Shown here: positions 9,430 through 21,519 of the stretch, piece by piece
Position numbering within the stretch: position 1 is the first letter of the stretch
Layout: each line of letters starts with the position of its first letter
From: Gnetum montanum
Lineage: Eukaryota > Streptophyta > Gnetopsida > Gnetales > Gnetaceae
Assembly (NCBI GenBank): GCA_015680685.1
Contig: MNCI01006688.1
Location: forward strand, 67,684 to 131,683
DNA: 64,000 nucleotides
Direction of reading: 5' to 3'
Translations under genes and position numbers: made by a program
Notes under the pieces: generated by a model
What the model saw: the letters and a program-made list of their open reading frames with translations, nothing else
Database searches by the model: none
Told to the model about the DNA's origin: nothing

Positions 9430-10230
9430 TCAAGTGACTTTCTTCCAGATTTGAGGAGTAATTTTTAACAAAACCTTATCTCTTTCATTGTACTCGACTG
9501 CCCTTCGATTCTGATTAGCATACTTCTTCATGCACCTCTGCGCCTTAGCCAAGCTGTCCTGAGCTTGCTCATAGAGTTCTTGCTTATCGCGTGCAAAGCG
9601 ATACGTCGTAGGGCATTTCCCTTGCGACTTTGATCTCACCACTTCCAAGGGCATTATGGGCTGATGCCCAAAGACCAACTCGACAGGACTCAACCCCGTT
9701 GAAGAAGTTTGATGCAAGTTGTAGCAGAATTGGACAATGTCTAGCAATGCGACCCAATTCCGCTGACTTGCGATTACAAAGTGGCGAAGATACTCTTTCA
9801 CCAAAGCATTCACTCATTCCATTTTCCCATCTGTTTGAGGATGGTTGGCTGTGGATAATTTCAATTCTGATCCCATCAAAGAGAATAGTGCCACCCAAAA
9901 CTTCCCTATGAATCGGGCATCCCGATCACTTATAATATCTCGTGGTACTCCAAATACCTTTACAACATACTGAAAGAAGAGTTTGGAAATCACTTCTACA
10001 GTGCACGCCTGAGATGTAGCTACAAACATCGCATACTTTGAAAATTGATCGACTACAACCAATACCAACGTCTTCCCATCCACCTATGGGAAGCCCGTGA
10101 TGAAGTCCAGGGAAACGCACTCCCATGGTCTTTCCAGGATTGGAAGAGGTTGAAGAAGCCTAGCCTGCTTCTTCTTCTCTGTCTTGTCTAGTTGATACAC
10201 TAGACAAGTTCTCACGTATGATTTCATGTC
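9430..10230 (-). pseudogene. Integrase of the chromodomain element
   Basis: Two nearly contiguous minus-strand frames (10083-9814 and 9813-9430) give the DDE core. The three expected acidic positions are present: SLDFITGF, ISDRDARF and DGKMECMNALV. Other landmarks are VVVDQFSKYAMF, HPQTDG and WVALLDIVQFCYNL, with the GKCPTTYRFA region toward the C-terminal beta-barrel. In the N-terminal zinc-binding motif the C-x2-C appears as CLVY, losing one Cys. A stop lies between SLDFITGF and the rest of the core. Integrase would join reverse-transcribed DNA to the host chromosome. Confidence 0.85.
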
Positions 10231-10338
10231 CTCTTCCATCTGAGGCCAAAAGTAGCCTTAAGATAGAAGAGCAAGCATCCGCTTTACCCCTAGGTGCCTA
10301 GGCCATTGGGTGTCATGAGTTTCCCTCATGAGTTCATG

Positions 10339-11000
10339 TCATAGTCCCTCACCCTTAGGAACATACAACCTGTTCCCCCAAGTGTACAAGAGATCAGCCT
10401 CAAGCCAATACTTTCTCATGAGGCCTTCACGAACCTGTTGTCTTAGTTGACAATAGGTCTTGTCCACCTCTGCAGCTTCCTTCACCTTGTCAATGAAGTT
10501 TGATTGAATTATCATAAACACTGCTACATAAGCTTGAACCTCCCTTCAACTCAGTGCATTCGCTACCTGGTTCTCTCGCCTAGGTTGATAAAGCCAATCG
10601 AACTCGAATTCTGCAAGGTATGGTTGCCACCTTGCCTGCTTCGGGGAGAGTTTCTTTTGAGTTTTAAAGTATGTGTTGGCCACATTGTCTGTGACCACTT
10701 TGAACTTAGTTCCCAACAGGTAATGCCTCCAGATATTTAGGTAGTGCACCACCACCGTCATTTCCTTCTCATGAGCAGTGTATCACTACTTTGCATCTTT
10801 AAGCTTCTTACTCTTGAATGTAATTGGATGTCCCTCATGCACCAGGACTCCACAAATCACTCAATCAGATGCATCGGTGTGGAGTTCGAATGGAACTTCA
10901 AAGTCAGGCAACCATAGCATCGGTTCCAACATTACAGCTTCCTTGATTCGATTGAAGGCCTTCTCACAAGTCTCTAACCAAACTCATATTTGGTTCTTCT
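10339..11000 (-). pseudogene. RNase H of the chromodomain element and linker to integrase
   Basis: The frame at 10761-10546 contains YLLGTKFKVVTDNVANTYF and ARWQPYLAEFEFDW, then NQVANALS, the usual end of Ty3 RNase H (ALSRR). HYLLG and VVTD mark the central part of the fold, with VTDN in place of VTDH. The 10521-10339 frame is the linker that leads into the integrase zinc finger. RNase H removes the RNA template during reverse transcription. Confidence 0.75.
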
Positions 11001-11760
11001 TTAGTAAATCGGTCAAGGGGGCTATCTTCCTTGCGTAACCCTCAATGAACTGTTGGTAATAGTTGGCAAATCCTAAAAAGGACCGTAACTCAGGCACCTT
11101 CTTTGGAGCGGGCCACTCCACAATTGCCTGCACCTTCCGATTATCCATCTGAATTTTCCCCTTTGATATTCAGTGACCCAAGAACAAGATCTCCTGGACA
11201 CCAAATTCGCATTTTTCTTTCTTTACATACAAGTGATTCCCTTTCAGCCATGAGAACACTTACCTCAAATGTTCTACGTGAGCCTCAAGACTCTCACTAT
11301 ACACAACAATGTCATCTAGATAGACCACCACTGATATATCTAGGAACTCATATAAAACATCATTCATCAAGTTACAAAATATAGTAGGGGTATTGATGAG
11401 CCCAAATGGCATCACCAAAAACTCGAAAGAACCGTATCAAGTTATACATGCTATTTTTGCTTCATCCCCAATAGTGATGTGCACCTGCTAGTACCCCAAC
11501 CTCAAATTGAGCTTGGTAAAGTACCTTGTTCTAGCCAAACGATTAAACAAGTCTGCCACATTCAGCACTGGGTACTTGTCTTTGATGATGATTTTTTTAA
11601 CGCCTTGTAGTCCATGCACATCCATAGTGTGCTTTTCTGCTTCTTTTGGAAGAGCATCGATGCCCCATATGGTGCCTTCGAAGGTTGAAGGTTACCAGCC
11701 TCCAATAGGTCATCTAGTTACTTGCGCAACTTTGCAACTTCCATGGGGGACATTCGGTAA
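11000..11760 (-). pseudogene. Reverse transcriptase of the chromodomain element
   Basis: On the minus strand the palm motif YLDDIVVYSESLEAH lies at about 11282-11326, so the two active-site aspartates are intact. Upstream are FFTKLNLR-like and MPFGLINTPTIF (canonical MPFGLTNAPATF), and before them the fingers KYPVLNVADLF and the YRMSPMEVAKLRKQL entry sequence at about 11720-11760. Several frameshifts and stops break the frame. The family copies genomic RNA into DNA from the initiator-Met tRNA primer. Confidence 0.85.
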
Positions 11761-12380
11761 GGAATGCTCGCAAGCGGCCTTGCCCTAGGTTCTAACTCAA
11801 TTCGATGATCTACTCTCCTTCTAGGAGGTAAGACCTTGGATAACTCGGGCAGCATCACATCTGTAAATTCTATTAGTAGATGCCCCACATAATCAGGCAC
11901 TTCCACTATGAGGTTCTCCTTGATCTCCACCAAGGTAGTCAGCACAGTGACTTCACCCCGTTTTACCCCTGAATTCGTTTGAGCTACCGATTGAAACATT
12001 GGTTTGGGCTCTTTATATTTGATAGAGATAAAATTGGGTTGCCTTTTATCGGCAATCAACATCCCACCCAAGTGTGGTGCCACTAGAGCTTTCACTCTCA
12101 CAAAGAACTCGACCTCCAAAATCAACTCATAGTCATCTAAAGAGATGAAAACAAAATTACAATCATCCTCTCAGAGACCAACTCTAAGAGGAGAAGAGAT
12201 TACATCATGAATAGGCTATGCCCCCGAATTCACAGCCTTAACCTTGCTCTTGCTTTTGGCGATGGTCAAGCCAAGTTTCTCCACTAACTACTGGGATGTG
12301 AAGTTGTTCATCGCCCCCGTATCCAACATTGCAGTTACCTTATGTCTGTTGAGGAAGACCTCCACGAACATTAGCTCATT
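11718..12380 (-). pseudogene. Retropepsin-type aspartic protease and linker
   Basis: MLDTGAMNNFTS at about 12298-12335 on the minus strand holds the DTGA active-site motif. It is followed by SLDDYELILEVEFF and, in the 135-residue frame at 12125-11718, the protease C-terminal part and the linker that runs into RT (LPPRRRVDHRIEL, IPYRMSPMEVA). The protease cuts Gag-Pol. One or two stops occur between the active site and this frame. Confidence 0.75.
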
Positions 12381-12479
12381 GGGTGGAATGACCTTATGGT
12401 AGGAAAGGGTGTTCAGCAACTGTAATGGGTTGCACCCTAGGTTACTGCCCTCTCCCTCAGACTCCTCTTGAAGTTTGAC

Positions 12480-13440
12480 GGTCGCAAGCTTCTCCCTCGA
12501 AGGGTAGTTGTGAGCCCAATGTCGTCCATCACAGATAAAGCACCCAGATGAGAATTTCTTCTCTTGGGTTTAGAGGGCATCCCTTCCTTCTTCTTGTCTT
12601 TTGGGCCTTAATGCTGTTTCCCCCCTTCTTGCCCTCATCATGGAACTTCTTCCACTCTGAGTTGGATCCGAAAGTGCCCTGTTTGTAATCGACCAAGCCA
12701 TCTATAGAAGCTATGGCCATTGGTAGATCTTTTACATTCTGCCTCCTTAGCTTTGCCTGAGCTCATGGCTGCAACCCTGAAAGGAAGTTGAACAACTTAT
12801 CCTTGCTAGACATATTCTTGATGTCTAGTATCAAGGAATTAAATTCCTTGAAGTATTCGTGCAAGGTAGTGATGTGTCTCAGATTTCTGAGAGATTCTCG
12901 TGCCATCCATGCAGCATTCAGAGGAAGGAACTGATCCTTTAGCTCCTTTCTCAGTGCATCCCATGTTGTGATTTAAGGGCAGACAACACTTGCATCATTC
13001 TCCAACTGCATCCTCCACCAAAAAAAGAAGATACATGCTAGTGATTGTGATCCTCTGGTCATCAAGAACATGAGTAGCACAAAAGTATTGCTCCATGTCC
13101 CACAGAAAGTTTTCCAACTTCTTCGCATTTTGGCTTTCTCCAAACTATTTTTGCTCCGACACTTTTAGTTTGGAGTTTTTGGGGTTCCCATTCCCCTGTG
13201 AAGATCTTGCAATAATCTTCTTTAGTAATGTGATATCATCTTCAAGAGACAACAAGCGTACCTTTAGAGCGTTAATCTCGCCCACATGAGATTTGAGTTC
13301 TCTCTACACCACATCGTTGCTCTATTGTAGATCATTGATATCCCTATGGTGCAGAACCGCCTGGTTTGCAAGGGATCAAGCATTAGGAGCAGGTGCTCCA
13401 ATCAATGCTTCCAAGACAGTGATGCACTCAGCAAGGTCCT
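12480..13440 (-). pseudogene. Gag with CCHC zinc knuckle
   Basis: CFICDGRHWAHNYPSREK at about 12493-12550 on the minus strand is a CCHC knuckle whose last Cys has become Tyr. N-terminal to it (toward 13440) lies a decayed capsid region, with only short open pieces such as 12720-12529. The ATG region near 13440 lies just inside the primer site. Gag would form the virus-like particle and bind genomic RNA. Confidence 0.65.
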
Positions 13441-13457
13441 CCATCATGAACAACCTT

Positions 13458-13469
13458 GCTCTGATACCA
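13458..13469 (-). promoter_or_regulatory. Primer-binding site, initiator Met tRNA
   Basis: On the minus strand TGGTATCAGAGC lies two bases after the 5' LTR end (13472). This 12-mer is the standard complement of the plant initiator Met tRNA 3' end used by many plant retrotransposons. Confidence 0.88.
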
Positions 13470-13471
13470 AT

Positions 13472-13990
13472 TCTCACTGGGTGAAATGGAGCGGTAAATT
13501 TTTCACACCAGGTGATAGCGCTAAGTGCCCTGACACCTAGCCAGCTACTCGCAACGAATTGCAACAATGCTCAAGCTCAACATAAGCATGCTTATAGGAA
13601 AACTCCCAACCTTTACTCTCAAAGGAATACGTTACAACATGTACAGAAGGATGCCCCAATGTGAGTAGAGTCTCTTGTATTTAAAGGCATGGGCGAACCT
13701 AGTAGCGGTCCCCTTGTGCATTCGTCCCACATGCCTTCCTTTAATGGTAAGAGGTGCCCATGCGCTACATTAGTAGTTCCATCACATTCATCGCACCTAC
13801 CCTCTTTTAATGATAAGAGGTATGCATGCACTACATCTGGATGACTCCAGCTGTAGCCCCCTTGCATGCATCGTACCTGGCTCCACTTGGCAGTACTAGA
13901 CATCTTTCCACACCCCAGCTGTGGATTAATTCTAACTCATGTACGCCTACACATGAGCCTACGATTGTGACAACTCAAGACGCTATGACA
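13472..13990 (-). mobile_element. 5' LTR of the chromodomain element
   Basis: It is 519 bp against 522 bp for the partner. The inner end is altered (TCTCACTGGGTG against TGTCATTGGGTG), and the outer end reads CGCTATGACA. The two LTRs differ at scattered positions, so insertion is not recent. Confidence 0.85.
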
Positions 13991-15280
13991 CTGTCCATGT
14001 TCCCAACCCTGACGTGCCAATTGAGATATGAAGGTGCTTCTACGAGTAGAAAGGTTCTCATAATAGTTTTGTTTTTGAGGTAGATAGATTAGCCTGTTAT
14101 AGAGACCATAACATGGGCGGTTGCGGGATCATTTGAAAAAAAGGTACGATTTAATACAAAGATTTAAATGAAGATTTAAAATGATTTTTGAAATTTTATA
14201 ACTTCAAGTTATAGGGAAGAAAAAATGATCAAGATTCAAGAGAACTCACTTAGCCTTGGGATTAGTACTTAAAATGTATTTATCAATAAGATGTGCATGT
14301 ATGGTTAACACACATTTAACTATTTCCCTAAACTACATTGATGCTAGACTTTGTTAAGTATCTTACTTGATTAATCAAATTTAAGAAAGTTTGAATCATA
14401 AGCTATTTCTAACTTATATCAATCTCAACCCATTGCCATTCATTTTTTATGGATACTTCAATGCCAAACATGAAAGTCATATTCATCTATTCTTAAGGTA
14501 TGAATGTGTGAAAGAGCCTTTAGAAGCAGTGTTCAATTTGAAGAAGATGTTTCCATCTATTTATGATACTATTCCATTGGCCAATGCATATGCCACCTAT
14601 TTTGAATCTTCAGTAGACAAGTTGAATTTCAGAATTTGAGAATAAATGATGCTAATAAATAGTATTCATCAAGAATATTAGTTCACTAATGGTGCTACCA
14701 TGATTACTAAAGATAGATCAACATCCTTCTTCATTGAGACTTTAGATTACATTTCGTATGATACTTGGTTCTTTCAAGTTACTAAGTTGTTGAAGTTAAT
14801 TCCTAAGGAAGAAGTTGAAGAGCAAGATCAAGCCCTATCATCCTAAACAAGGCCACCTGATCATATAGTCCTTATGAAGAAATTGTGACTACATCTCTTG
14901 ATCCCAAAGGTTGATAATTATCAACAAGTTTCTTAACTTACTTCCATATATTATTTTCTTATTCTCTTTATTTATTTAATTTATATTTCTAAATTATCTA
15001 AGTAAAATATTTTAGGGTGATACAAGTAGGAAATAAAAATTTTCCCTACCTTCACTTAGGTAACCAGAGATATAAATTACATCCTCTGTAACCTTGGTTA
15101 GGATTGGTGATTGATAAACCTTTAATTCGACTCTTGTCATTATCTAGAGATTAAGATAAGTTGTTGTCATAATAGAATTTATTTTTTCAAATATTTTTTT
15201 CATTTATATTCCTCTTGTAGAATACATGGGAGAACTTCAAAGTATTCAACCTTATTTTAAAAAGAGAAATTAGAGCATTA
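13991..15280. other. AT-rich sequence with one unrecognised coding-like stretch
   Basis: On the + strand 14391-14639 is open for 82 codons, and the same frame continues, after two or three stops, to about 14846 (for example SFFIETLDYISYDTW and KEEVEEQDQALSS). Runs of acidic and hydrophobic residues look protein-like, but I do not recognise a family. It may be a fragment of a host gene or element protein. The rest holds nothing I can name. Confidence 0.3.
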
Positions 15281-15289
15281 GATCCTTGG

Positions 15290-15900
15290 AGCATGGAGGA
15301 AGCACTAAAGCATGGAGAAAAAATAATAACAAAGGCCTAGTTGAGAATGAACTAATGGGAAGGGAGGTAGTTTATCATGTTTCCATTCCCAAATAGAGCC
15401 AGTCTGTAATAAAGATAGTGTTTTTTTGTGACAAATGATGTAATTATTATAATAAGAACCAAAAGAACAAGCTGTGATAAGACTTGAAAGGGCATGTTGT
15501 AATAACAAGCATGTTTCTTAAGGCAATCTTTAGGAGTTTGACTTAAGGCATTTATGCCCAAGAATTTCAAGTTGTGTTAGCATGAAGTTGCAAAGCTAAT
15601 AAAGGTGAGTAATGAGTGTGCTAGGTGAAGTGGGATAGAAAGGTAATTGGCCATCCCTTTTGGCCAATTACAAGCCTAACCATGATGGAAGTACTGGATT
15701 GCTCCTATGAAATAGAGGCTAAAGGAAGGTAATCACAAGGAACCCTATGAGCATGACCTAGATACATTATTTCCACATTAATAAAGTTTTCTTTTCATTT
15801 ATTTTTTATATTTTTCCTTCTACATTTATTACACATAATGTCAAATGCTACGTATATTTGACATTTACCATGACATCTGGGAATAGGATGTCACAACATA
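15290..15900 (+). mobile_element. Possible decayed LTR (TATA-like box and polyadenylation region)
   Basis: CCTATGAAATAGAGG near 15705 resembles a degraded CTATAAATAGAGG box. About 85 bases downstream comes ATTAATAAAGTTTTCTTTTC, a typical plant LTR polyadenylation region, then a perfect 9-bp inverted repeat, ATGTCAAAT/ATTTGACAT, at 15838-15864. No partner LTR, primer site or polypurine tract was found, so this is tentative. Confidence 0.3.
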
Positions 15901-16739
15901 TATTTCATCATATCCATTGAAATTAAACATATGACTTCTAAAACCATAAACCACTTGCCTTAATTAAGTGAACTATGCCTTGTTAACTATAATGCTTTTG
16001 TATTTTTTTTAATATTAGTAAATTGTGTTACAATGAAATGAATAGCGAAAAAATTTGAATGATACTTAAAAGTTAGAACTCAATACTATTTTAACAATAT
16101 ATTTATAATATATACTAAGAGCTCTTTCAAAATAGAAAGATCATACTACTAGAATTAGATATCTTGGGGAATAACTTTTGATTTTTTAGTTATAGTAAGA
16201 TGACATCAAGATTTTGTGCTAAATCATTACTTATTTGTTAATGTTAAGATGAATGAACTAATTAAGAAAGGATACAATAAAATTTCTTATTGTATGTTAT
16301 TTAGAGATTGTATTATGTTTGTGGGTACATCTACAGAAAATATTGAGTTTCCAAAATTATAAAGTAGAACATGTTCTAATATCAAAAAGCTTAAAATTTA
16401 GTAAAAATAATATATAATACATGGAATGTAATTTTAATGAACATATAAATAGTGATTGAATATAAGTGATAATTCAAGGCTGATTGGTAACACACTACTT
16501 GATTGGTTAGAATATGTGACTTGTGATTTACAAGTCACAAGTTTCATTTTAATAGTTGTGCTAATTTAGCACATCATAATGTTTAATAAAATTATCATGA
16601 AAGTTGGTGTTAGCTATATATCCTAGGGGTACATATAATCATTTAGTTTTAGTTCTAACACCAACATTTCCCATTCTCTTCTTTATCCTTGAGTTCCACA
16701 CATTAGTTCAAGGCCAAAAAGTCTTATTATAAATAATTC
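15901..16739. other. AT-rich sequence, no gene recognised
   Basis: Nothing codes. Around 16484-16560 there is a weak tRNA-like stretch (GGTTAGAATATGTGACTTGTGATTTACAAGTCACAAGTTTC) that resembles the A-box/B-box spacing of a tRNA-derived SINE but is too decayed to call. Confidence 0.3.
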
Positions 16740-17065
16740 CACTACTTAGAATTAATGTTCTAATTAAATGGTGAAACTAATAAGGATGTAAGAAAGAGGA
16801 TTGAGGTAGAGTGTTTAAAATGAAGATAGTCTAGTGGTTTTTTATGAAATAAATAATTTTAATAAAATTAAGGAAAAAATTTTATAAGATCATTATTAGA
16901 GTTAGTATTCTATATGGTGTTGAACATTGGATTGTAAAAAAGTATCATGAGTAACAAATTAGTGTGGTAGATATGTGAATTCTTAAAAGGATGCTAAATA
17001 TTATAAAAAGAGATAAATTACACAATAAAAACATTAGAAGAAAACTTAAAGTGACGTATAATGCA
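16740..17065 (+). mobile_element. LINE fragment (C-terminal region of plant RTE-like reverse transcriptase)
   Basis: The + translation, across several stops, gives NKDVRKRIEVECLKWR-like sequence, then GKNFIRSLLELVFYMVLNIGL, a marker that parallels KFYKTVVRPAMLYGTECW of plant LINEs, then ILKGC and EINYTIKTLEENLK. The same C-terminal block appears on the minus strand at 50880-51190, supporting one family. Only about 320 bp remains, and no RT active site is present. Confidence 0.65.
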
Positions 17066-18880
17066 AATAAACTATAATAATAACGTCTTAGATGGACTTT
17101 TGGATTCTAATTATATGTCTCAATATTTAGATTTGATTTTTCTTCCACAAATTTGATTCTTCTCCATTTGATCTAATTTTTCTTAGTGAATCTAATTTTT
17201 TTCTCTTCAGTTTTTCTCCAACGAATTTGATCTTAGTAGAATTCCTTTATTTCTTCAATTGATGCCAAAATTTCTCCTTCTTTTATTGATGTAGGAATTT
17301 CTATTAATTCTAATAATATAGATTTAGAAGCTAGTGAGTGAAAATTTGAGACAAATTCTTCTACTATTGTTGATGTAATTAAGACACTTGATTTTATTCT
17401 CCTTGATGATGTGTATGATTCATTGGGAGCTGATCTTACATCATAATATATGTTCATTTAAATTTTGAATTACCTTCGTTGTAATCAAAGTGTTGCCTCA
17501 TAGTTAAATGATGTGATATAAAACCATGATATCCAAGTTATTTATGTCAAGTATCATTCTCATTTTTTTCTACTTGTTGAGCTAGGTAATGCTTCAATGA
17601 TATAGTGTCCTAAATATAGGATCATTTATACATAAACATGTATCAATCATTCATAATTGAACTCTATATTTTGATGTCAAATATGAAAAATATTTTAAAA
17701 TTCCATGTTTTTTAAAGTTATTTGATATTTCAATAATTTTTCAAAAAATTAAGCAAGAAATGTTTAGTACTCTGGTTTCATTATGCATATGGAATTTTTT
17801 CACACTATTTGGTTCTCATAGATATTTGTTGTTGAAATCATTCTTCGTAATCGTAAAAGAGAATTGGTATTATAAGTAAGTAAGAAGAATTGTAATAAAC
17901 TAATTACATATTATAATCTTTCTAATTCTTGTAACTTTTGTCATCATAAAGTATATTTGTTTAATGTTTGTTCTTGTTTGCTTAAGAAAAAAATGCTGAG
18001 AAAAAGCAAAACATGTTGATCAAGTAAAAGAAAAAAGATATTAAAGTTAAGAATAGTAGAAGAATAATTTAAAGCTAAACAAATGAAAAATCAAGATAAT
18101 ATCCATGATAAGAATGATCAAATGACAATAGAAAAAACTAGAGAAGAAAAAAGTTCATGTGACTACTTTTACTACATAAAACATTAATCAATTTGAATAG
18201 TTAGCATGCAAGGTATTTAATAAGGCTACTATCTACCCAAAGATGATATCTTTTTTTGACGTGTAGTTTTTAGAAGATTACAAAGAGACTTGACATAAGA
18301 TCCATTATGATGCATATTATGTGCTACCGTTTACTTTTGTACCTTCCTCTCCTACAACAAATGGTATTTCACTAAAGCTTTCTATTGTTACATCAAATCC
18401 TTTTGCTATTTTAATTTTAAGAATAAATATTAAAAATGATGTAAATTTTGTAAGAATTAAGATCATCTTCCCTTCTGAAAATTAATTTTTCTCTCTTATT
18501 TTTTCAAAGCATCTATTGTAATAATTAGTAGACATTCCTGAAATTGGAAAGTTAATCATCTCTATGTTATTTCTAGGGCTTTCTAGCCAGTGATTAAGCA
18601 TGTAATGTAAATTTTTTTATAAATAGTTTTTGAGATCTCACATGTCCTCAATAATGTCTTATATAGCTTTATCACGTTTAAAAGATATTAGATAATAAGA
18701 TTATTAAAAAATTTTATCACATCACTATTTTAATAGAGCCACCAAAAGGAAGACTATAAAAGATACAGAAAAAAATAATTAAAGATATGAAAAAATGCAT
18801 ATAGACAAAATTTTAGCTTTTAGTAAAGGTGAATGAAGAAAGAGAACTCATATAGTTGATATCATATAACACCTTGGTGT
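17066..18880. other. AT-rich sequence, one unrecognised ORF
   Basis: The minus ORF at 17233-17457 (74 codons) has no recognisable motif. The + strand opposite it carries near-repeats of an AATTTGATCTAATTTTTCT-like motif. No repeat family or gene is named for the rest. Confidence 0.3.
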
Positions 18881-20100
18881 TTTAAACCTAGGATTTTAGA
18901 TTTGTTAATTATTTTCTTACGCTAAGATACATTAGCATAAGGGTATATCTTGACATAATAAAGTCTATATTATGTTGTATCTTGCTAGTGAACTATGCTA
19001 GTGTATTTTAATATCTTTCTTATGCTTATGTTTATGTTTATGCATCTTGAGGCTTGAAACTTTCACTTCTTGTTTATATGTATTCTTGATATACTAGTAT
19101 TGCAATTATAAATAGTATATCATAGAATATTGCCTATAAGCTTGTGCATAATGTACCTTAGAAAAATCATTTATGTATTAGCAAGGTTTCATCCTTAGGC
19201 CTCTTGGTAAGTGTATGTATCTTATTATGTTTTGATGCTATGCTTCTTAAGGCTTGGACCTTGGATATTACTCTCTTATGTTTGGAGATATTATTATTTT
19301 GTATTTCTTTCTTGATTATTATTTCTTGGCATTTACTAATGCTTGGTGCCTTTCAAAAAGAGATAGGTTGGAAGGATGGTGATGACCCATTGTTGGTATT
19401 TTATTTATATTTTCATATTTTACATTATTCTAAGATTTTTGGAATAATGTAAGAATATGGTTAAAAATACATGTTAAGTAAATATTTGGAGTTTGTTCTA
19501 GATACTCTTTTATTTTATCTTGGAATTTATTCTTGGACATGTGGGCTTATTCTTAAGGACTTTAACCCATTGGTTGACCATTGGACCTTTTTGTATATAC
19601 ATGTTGCCTAATTTAGAAAATAAATAAATAATTTTTCATTCTTGGAATTTCCCAAATCCTACCTCTTATGGCTATAAATACTTGGAAATGCTAGCTCTTT
19701 TGGCATCAATTATGCATTGATATCTTTTCTATTCTTTTACACATGGCTGTGCTTAATGGATCACTTGGTGATTTCTAGATTTAAACCTATTCATGCTTGG
19801 TAAATACTAAATCTCAGTTGATTTCTCAAGGTAGAGGAAGTGTTCTTGATTTCATTAAATCTAATAAGTAGCTTATCTTCTTATACTAACTTTACTTATG
19901 ATGATTTTCATAGATAATCTAATCATATTGCATGTATTATTAATCTAGCCCTAGTTTTGCTAAATATTTTTGTAATTCACCATTTTTTAAATTTTATGCT
20001 TTGTATTTTAACTTCTTTTTCCTCAATTTTCATCTTCTTCTAGTAGTGGCAAAGGTAGTAGTTTCAAGGTGCTTTGTGACCTAGGTTACAACATATCCAT
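18881..20100 (+). mobile_element. Possible decayed LTR or promoter region with TATA box
   Basis: ATGGCTATAAATACTTGGAAATG at 19668-19690 is a good TATA context, and the preceding kilobase has internal near-repeats, such as TTATGTTTATGCATCTTGAGGCTTG near 19028 and GATGCTATGCTTCTTAAGGCTTGG near 19231. After 20040 the sequence becomes serine/glycine-codon rich but has many stops. It could be the 5' LTR of a long-dead element, but neither a partner nor a primer site is visible. Confidence 0.25.
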
Positions 20101-20328
20101 AGATCATGAGGAAAATCATGATGGATTTCAAGTACATTTCCAGAGTGGTAACATACACACGACATCTAACATTAATGGTAATCTTCAATGGAAGTAGCTA
20201 GTTAATATTCTAGACATGTATGAATGCATTTAGAGTATTAAATGCTAGGAAGTCTAACCTTTAGGATTCATCAATTAACTAGGATTGCAAAAAATGGTGA
20301 ATGATGTAGAAAATAGGTAGGTCTTGGT

Positions 20329-20440
20329 TATGGTAAATTTGATTTAGAGGATTCTATTAACCTAATGGTGCACTACCTGGTTGGTCCTTATCATGGTAAA
20401 GTTTATTTAGAGAATTCTATTAATCTAGTAATGTGTAGCG
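20329..20440. repeat. Two-unit imperfect repeat, 63-bp period
   Basis: TGGTAAATTTGATTTAGAG (20331) and TGGTAAAGTTTATTTAGAG (20394) both run on into ATTCTATTAA(C/T)CTA. Two copies only. Confidence 0.5.
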
Positions 20441-21394
20441 CACATCAAGGAACCTTAGGTAATAGTGAGGAGCTAAAAAATTAGGGTAGCTATAGGATTG
20501 ATACTAGTAATAACATAACCCAACATTTGGTCTAGACATGCATGAGGGTTTCTAACCTAATAGTTGATTTTGTATTCATGAGGATTGGTCTAAATATATG
20601 AGGTATTATACTAAAAAAATCCTTGATGACTATTTTTAGTTAGTATTAACCTTATAGTTATTCTAATGTTTGATGTGGTAACTCATAGAATATCATTGTA
20701 TCCAAATCCTAGTTAATGAGGTAACTAATGCATCAATGGTTAAGTTAATGCAATAAACTATGTGTTAATGTTAGCATGAATGGACTTGATTAATGGTTAA
20801 GTTTATTAAATTTATTGTTGGTTCAAATAGTATATCTTGTAACATGAACCCTATCTTCTAGCTTGTTACATGTGGCACCAAGTTGGTTTCTTCTATGGTG
20901 AAGGTGTTCTAACCTTTCCTATATGTGTTTCATGCCAATTTTAGTTAATATACTTGGATGGAATTTCTAGGTAATGATGTGGATGCTAGATCAGGTATGC
21001 TATGGATGTGTTGACATTGTAAAAAGATTTGTAATCCAAAGATTCAAGTATTGTTATAATTATGAGGCCATGTTATGGATTATATAATAGTCCATATGGT
21101 TATCTTTTTGTATTTCTTGTAACTTTTACATTAAGGTTTGATAATCAAGATGTTGATGTAACATTGCATGAATTTTGTTAAGTGATTTATTTTCTATGGT
21201 TTGCTCAAGTATGTTCATTAGTTATTAAGATTCATACTTGGTGATTTAAGGTTATTCAAGGATTTAATTTTGGATTTTTACATTTTGCATATGGAATATA
21301 TGGATTAAGTTTAATTTAACCATGCCTCTCAAGTGATTTTATAAATGATCTATAGTTAATTTTAGGATATCATATTATTAAGATAAGGCTAGCA
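20441..21394. other. AT-rich sequence, no gene recognised
   Basis: No ORF with a recognisable family. Scattered TTAATG-rich near-repeats (20710-20830) look like simple decay products rather than a defined repeat. Confidence 0.35.
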
Positions 21395-21519
21395 TCATGA
21401 TGATGATGACTAGTTCAAATGGTTAGCTCATTATCTAACAAGGGTTTTTAAGAAAGAAGTTTCTAGTTCAAATAACATTTTAGATATTTTTACATTTCTC
21501 TATAATTTTTCTAATGTAT
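21395..21519 (+). mobile_element. Left half of a tRNA-derived SINE-like repeat, split by element A
   Basis: TGACTAGTTCAAATGGTTAGCTCATT resembles a tRNA A-box region, and a decayed B-box (TCTAGTTCAAATAAC) follows about 55 bases later. The tail TCTCTATAATTTTTCTAATGTAT matches other copies (for example 48935-48957). The repeat resumes at 47421 on the far side of element A (CATGTTGGCTATATG...TTATTTTAGG). The last five bases, TGTAT (21515-21519), are the left target duplication of A. Confidence 0.6.

Larger units (their letters stand above)
8485..13990 (-). mobile_element. Full-length chromodomain Ty3/gypsy retrotransposon (5.5 kb)
   Basis: Two LTRs (8485-9006 and 13472-13990) flank a 4.46-kb internal region. 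Read on the minus strand the order is 5' LTR, primer site complementary to initiator Met tRNA, gag with zinc knuckle, protease, reverse transcriptase, RNase H, integrase, chromodomain, polypurine tract, 3' LTR. This order and the terminal chromodomain place it among the plant chromoviruses. Stops and frameshifts interrupt the polyprotein, but the catalytic motifs of RT and integrase survive. Flanking 5-mers are GTGCC (left) and CTGTC (right): three of five match, so the target duplication is not confirmed. Confidence 0.9.

Noticed and set aside
9630-9911. Plus-strand ORF of 93 codons inside the chromodomain element
   Set aside because: It lies opposite the integrase core, which is read with clear motifs on the minus strand; codon mirror effects explain the open frame. 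The same applies to 11103-11384 and 11507-11788.
13985-13995. Confirmed target-site duplication of the chromodomain element at 8485
   Set aside because: The flanking 5-mers GTGCC and CTGTC agree at only three of five positions and the LTR ends are slightly uncertain, so it is not claimed.
15838-15864. Perfect 9-bp inverted repeat ATGTCAAAT/ATTTGACAT as a terminator or miRNA-like hairpin
   Set aside because: A single short stem in very AT-rich DNA; too short for a miRNA precursor and no supporting context. Kept only as a landmark of the possible LTR.
16484-16560. tRNA-derived SINE copy
   Set aside because: A-box and B-box resemblance is weak and the shared tail of the other copies is missing.
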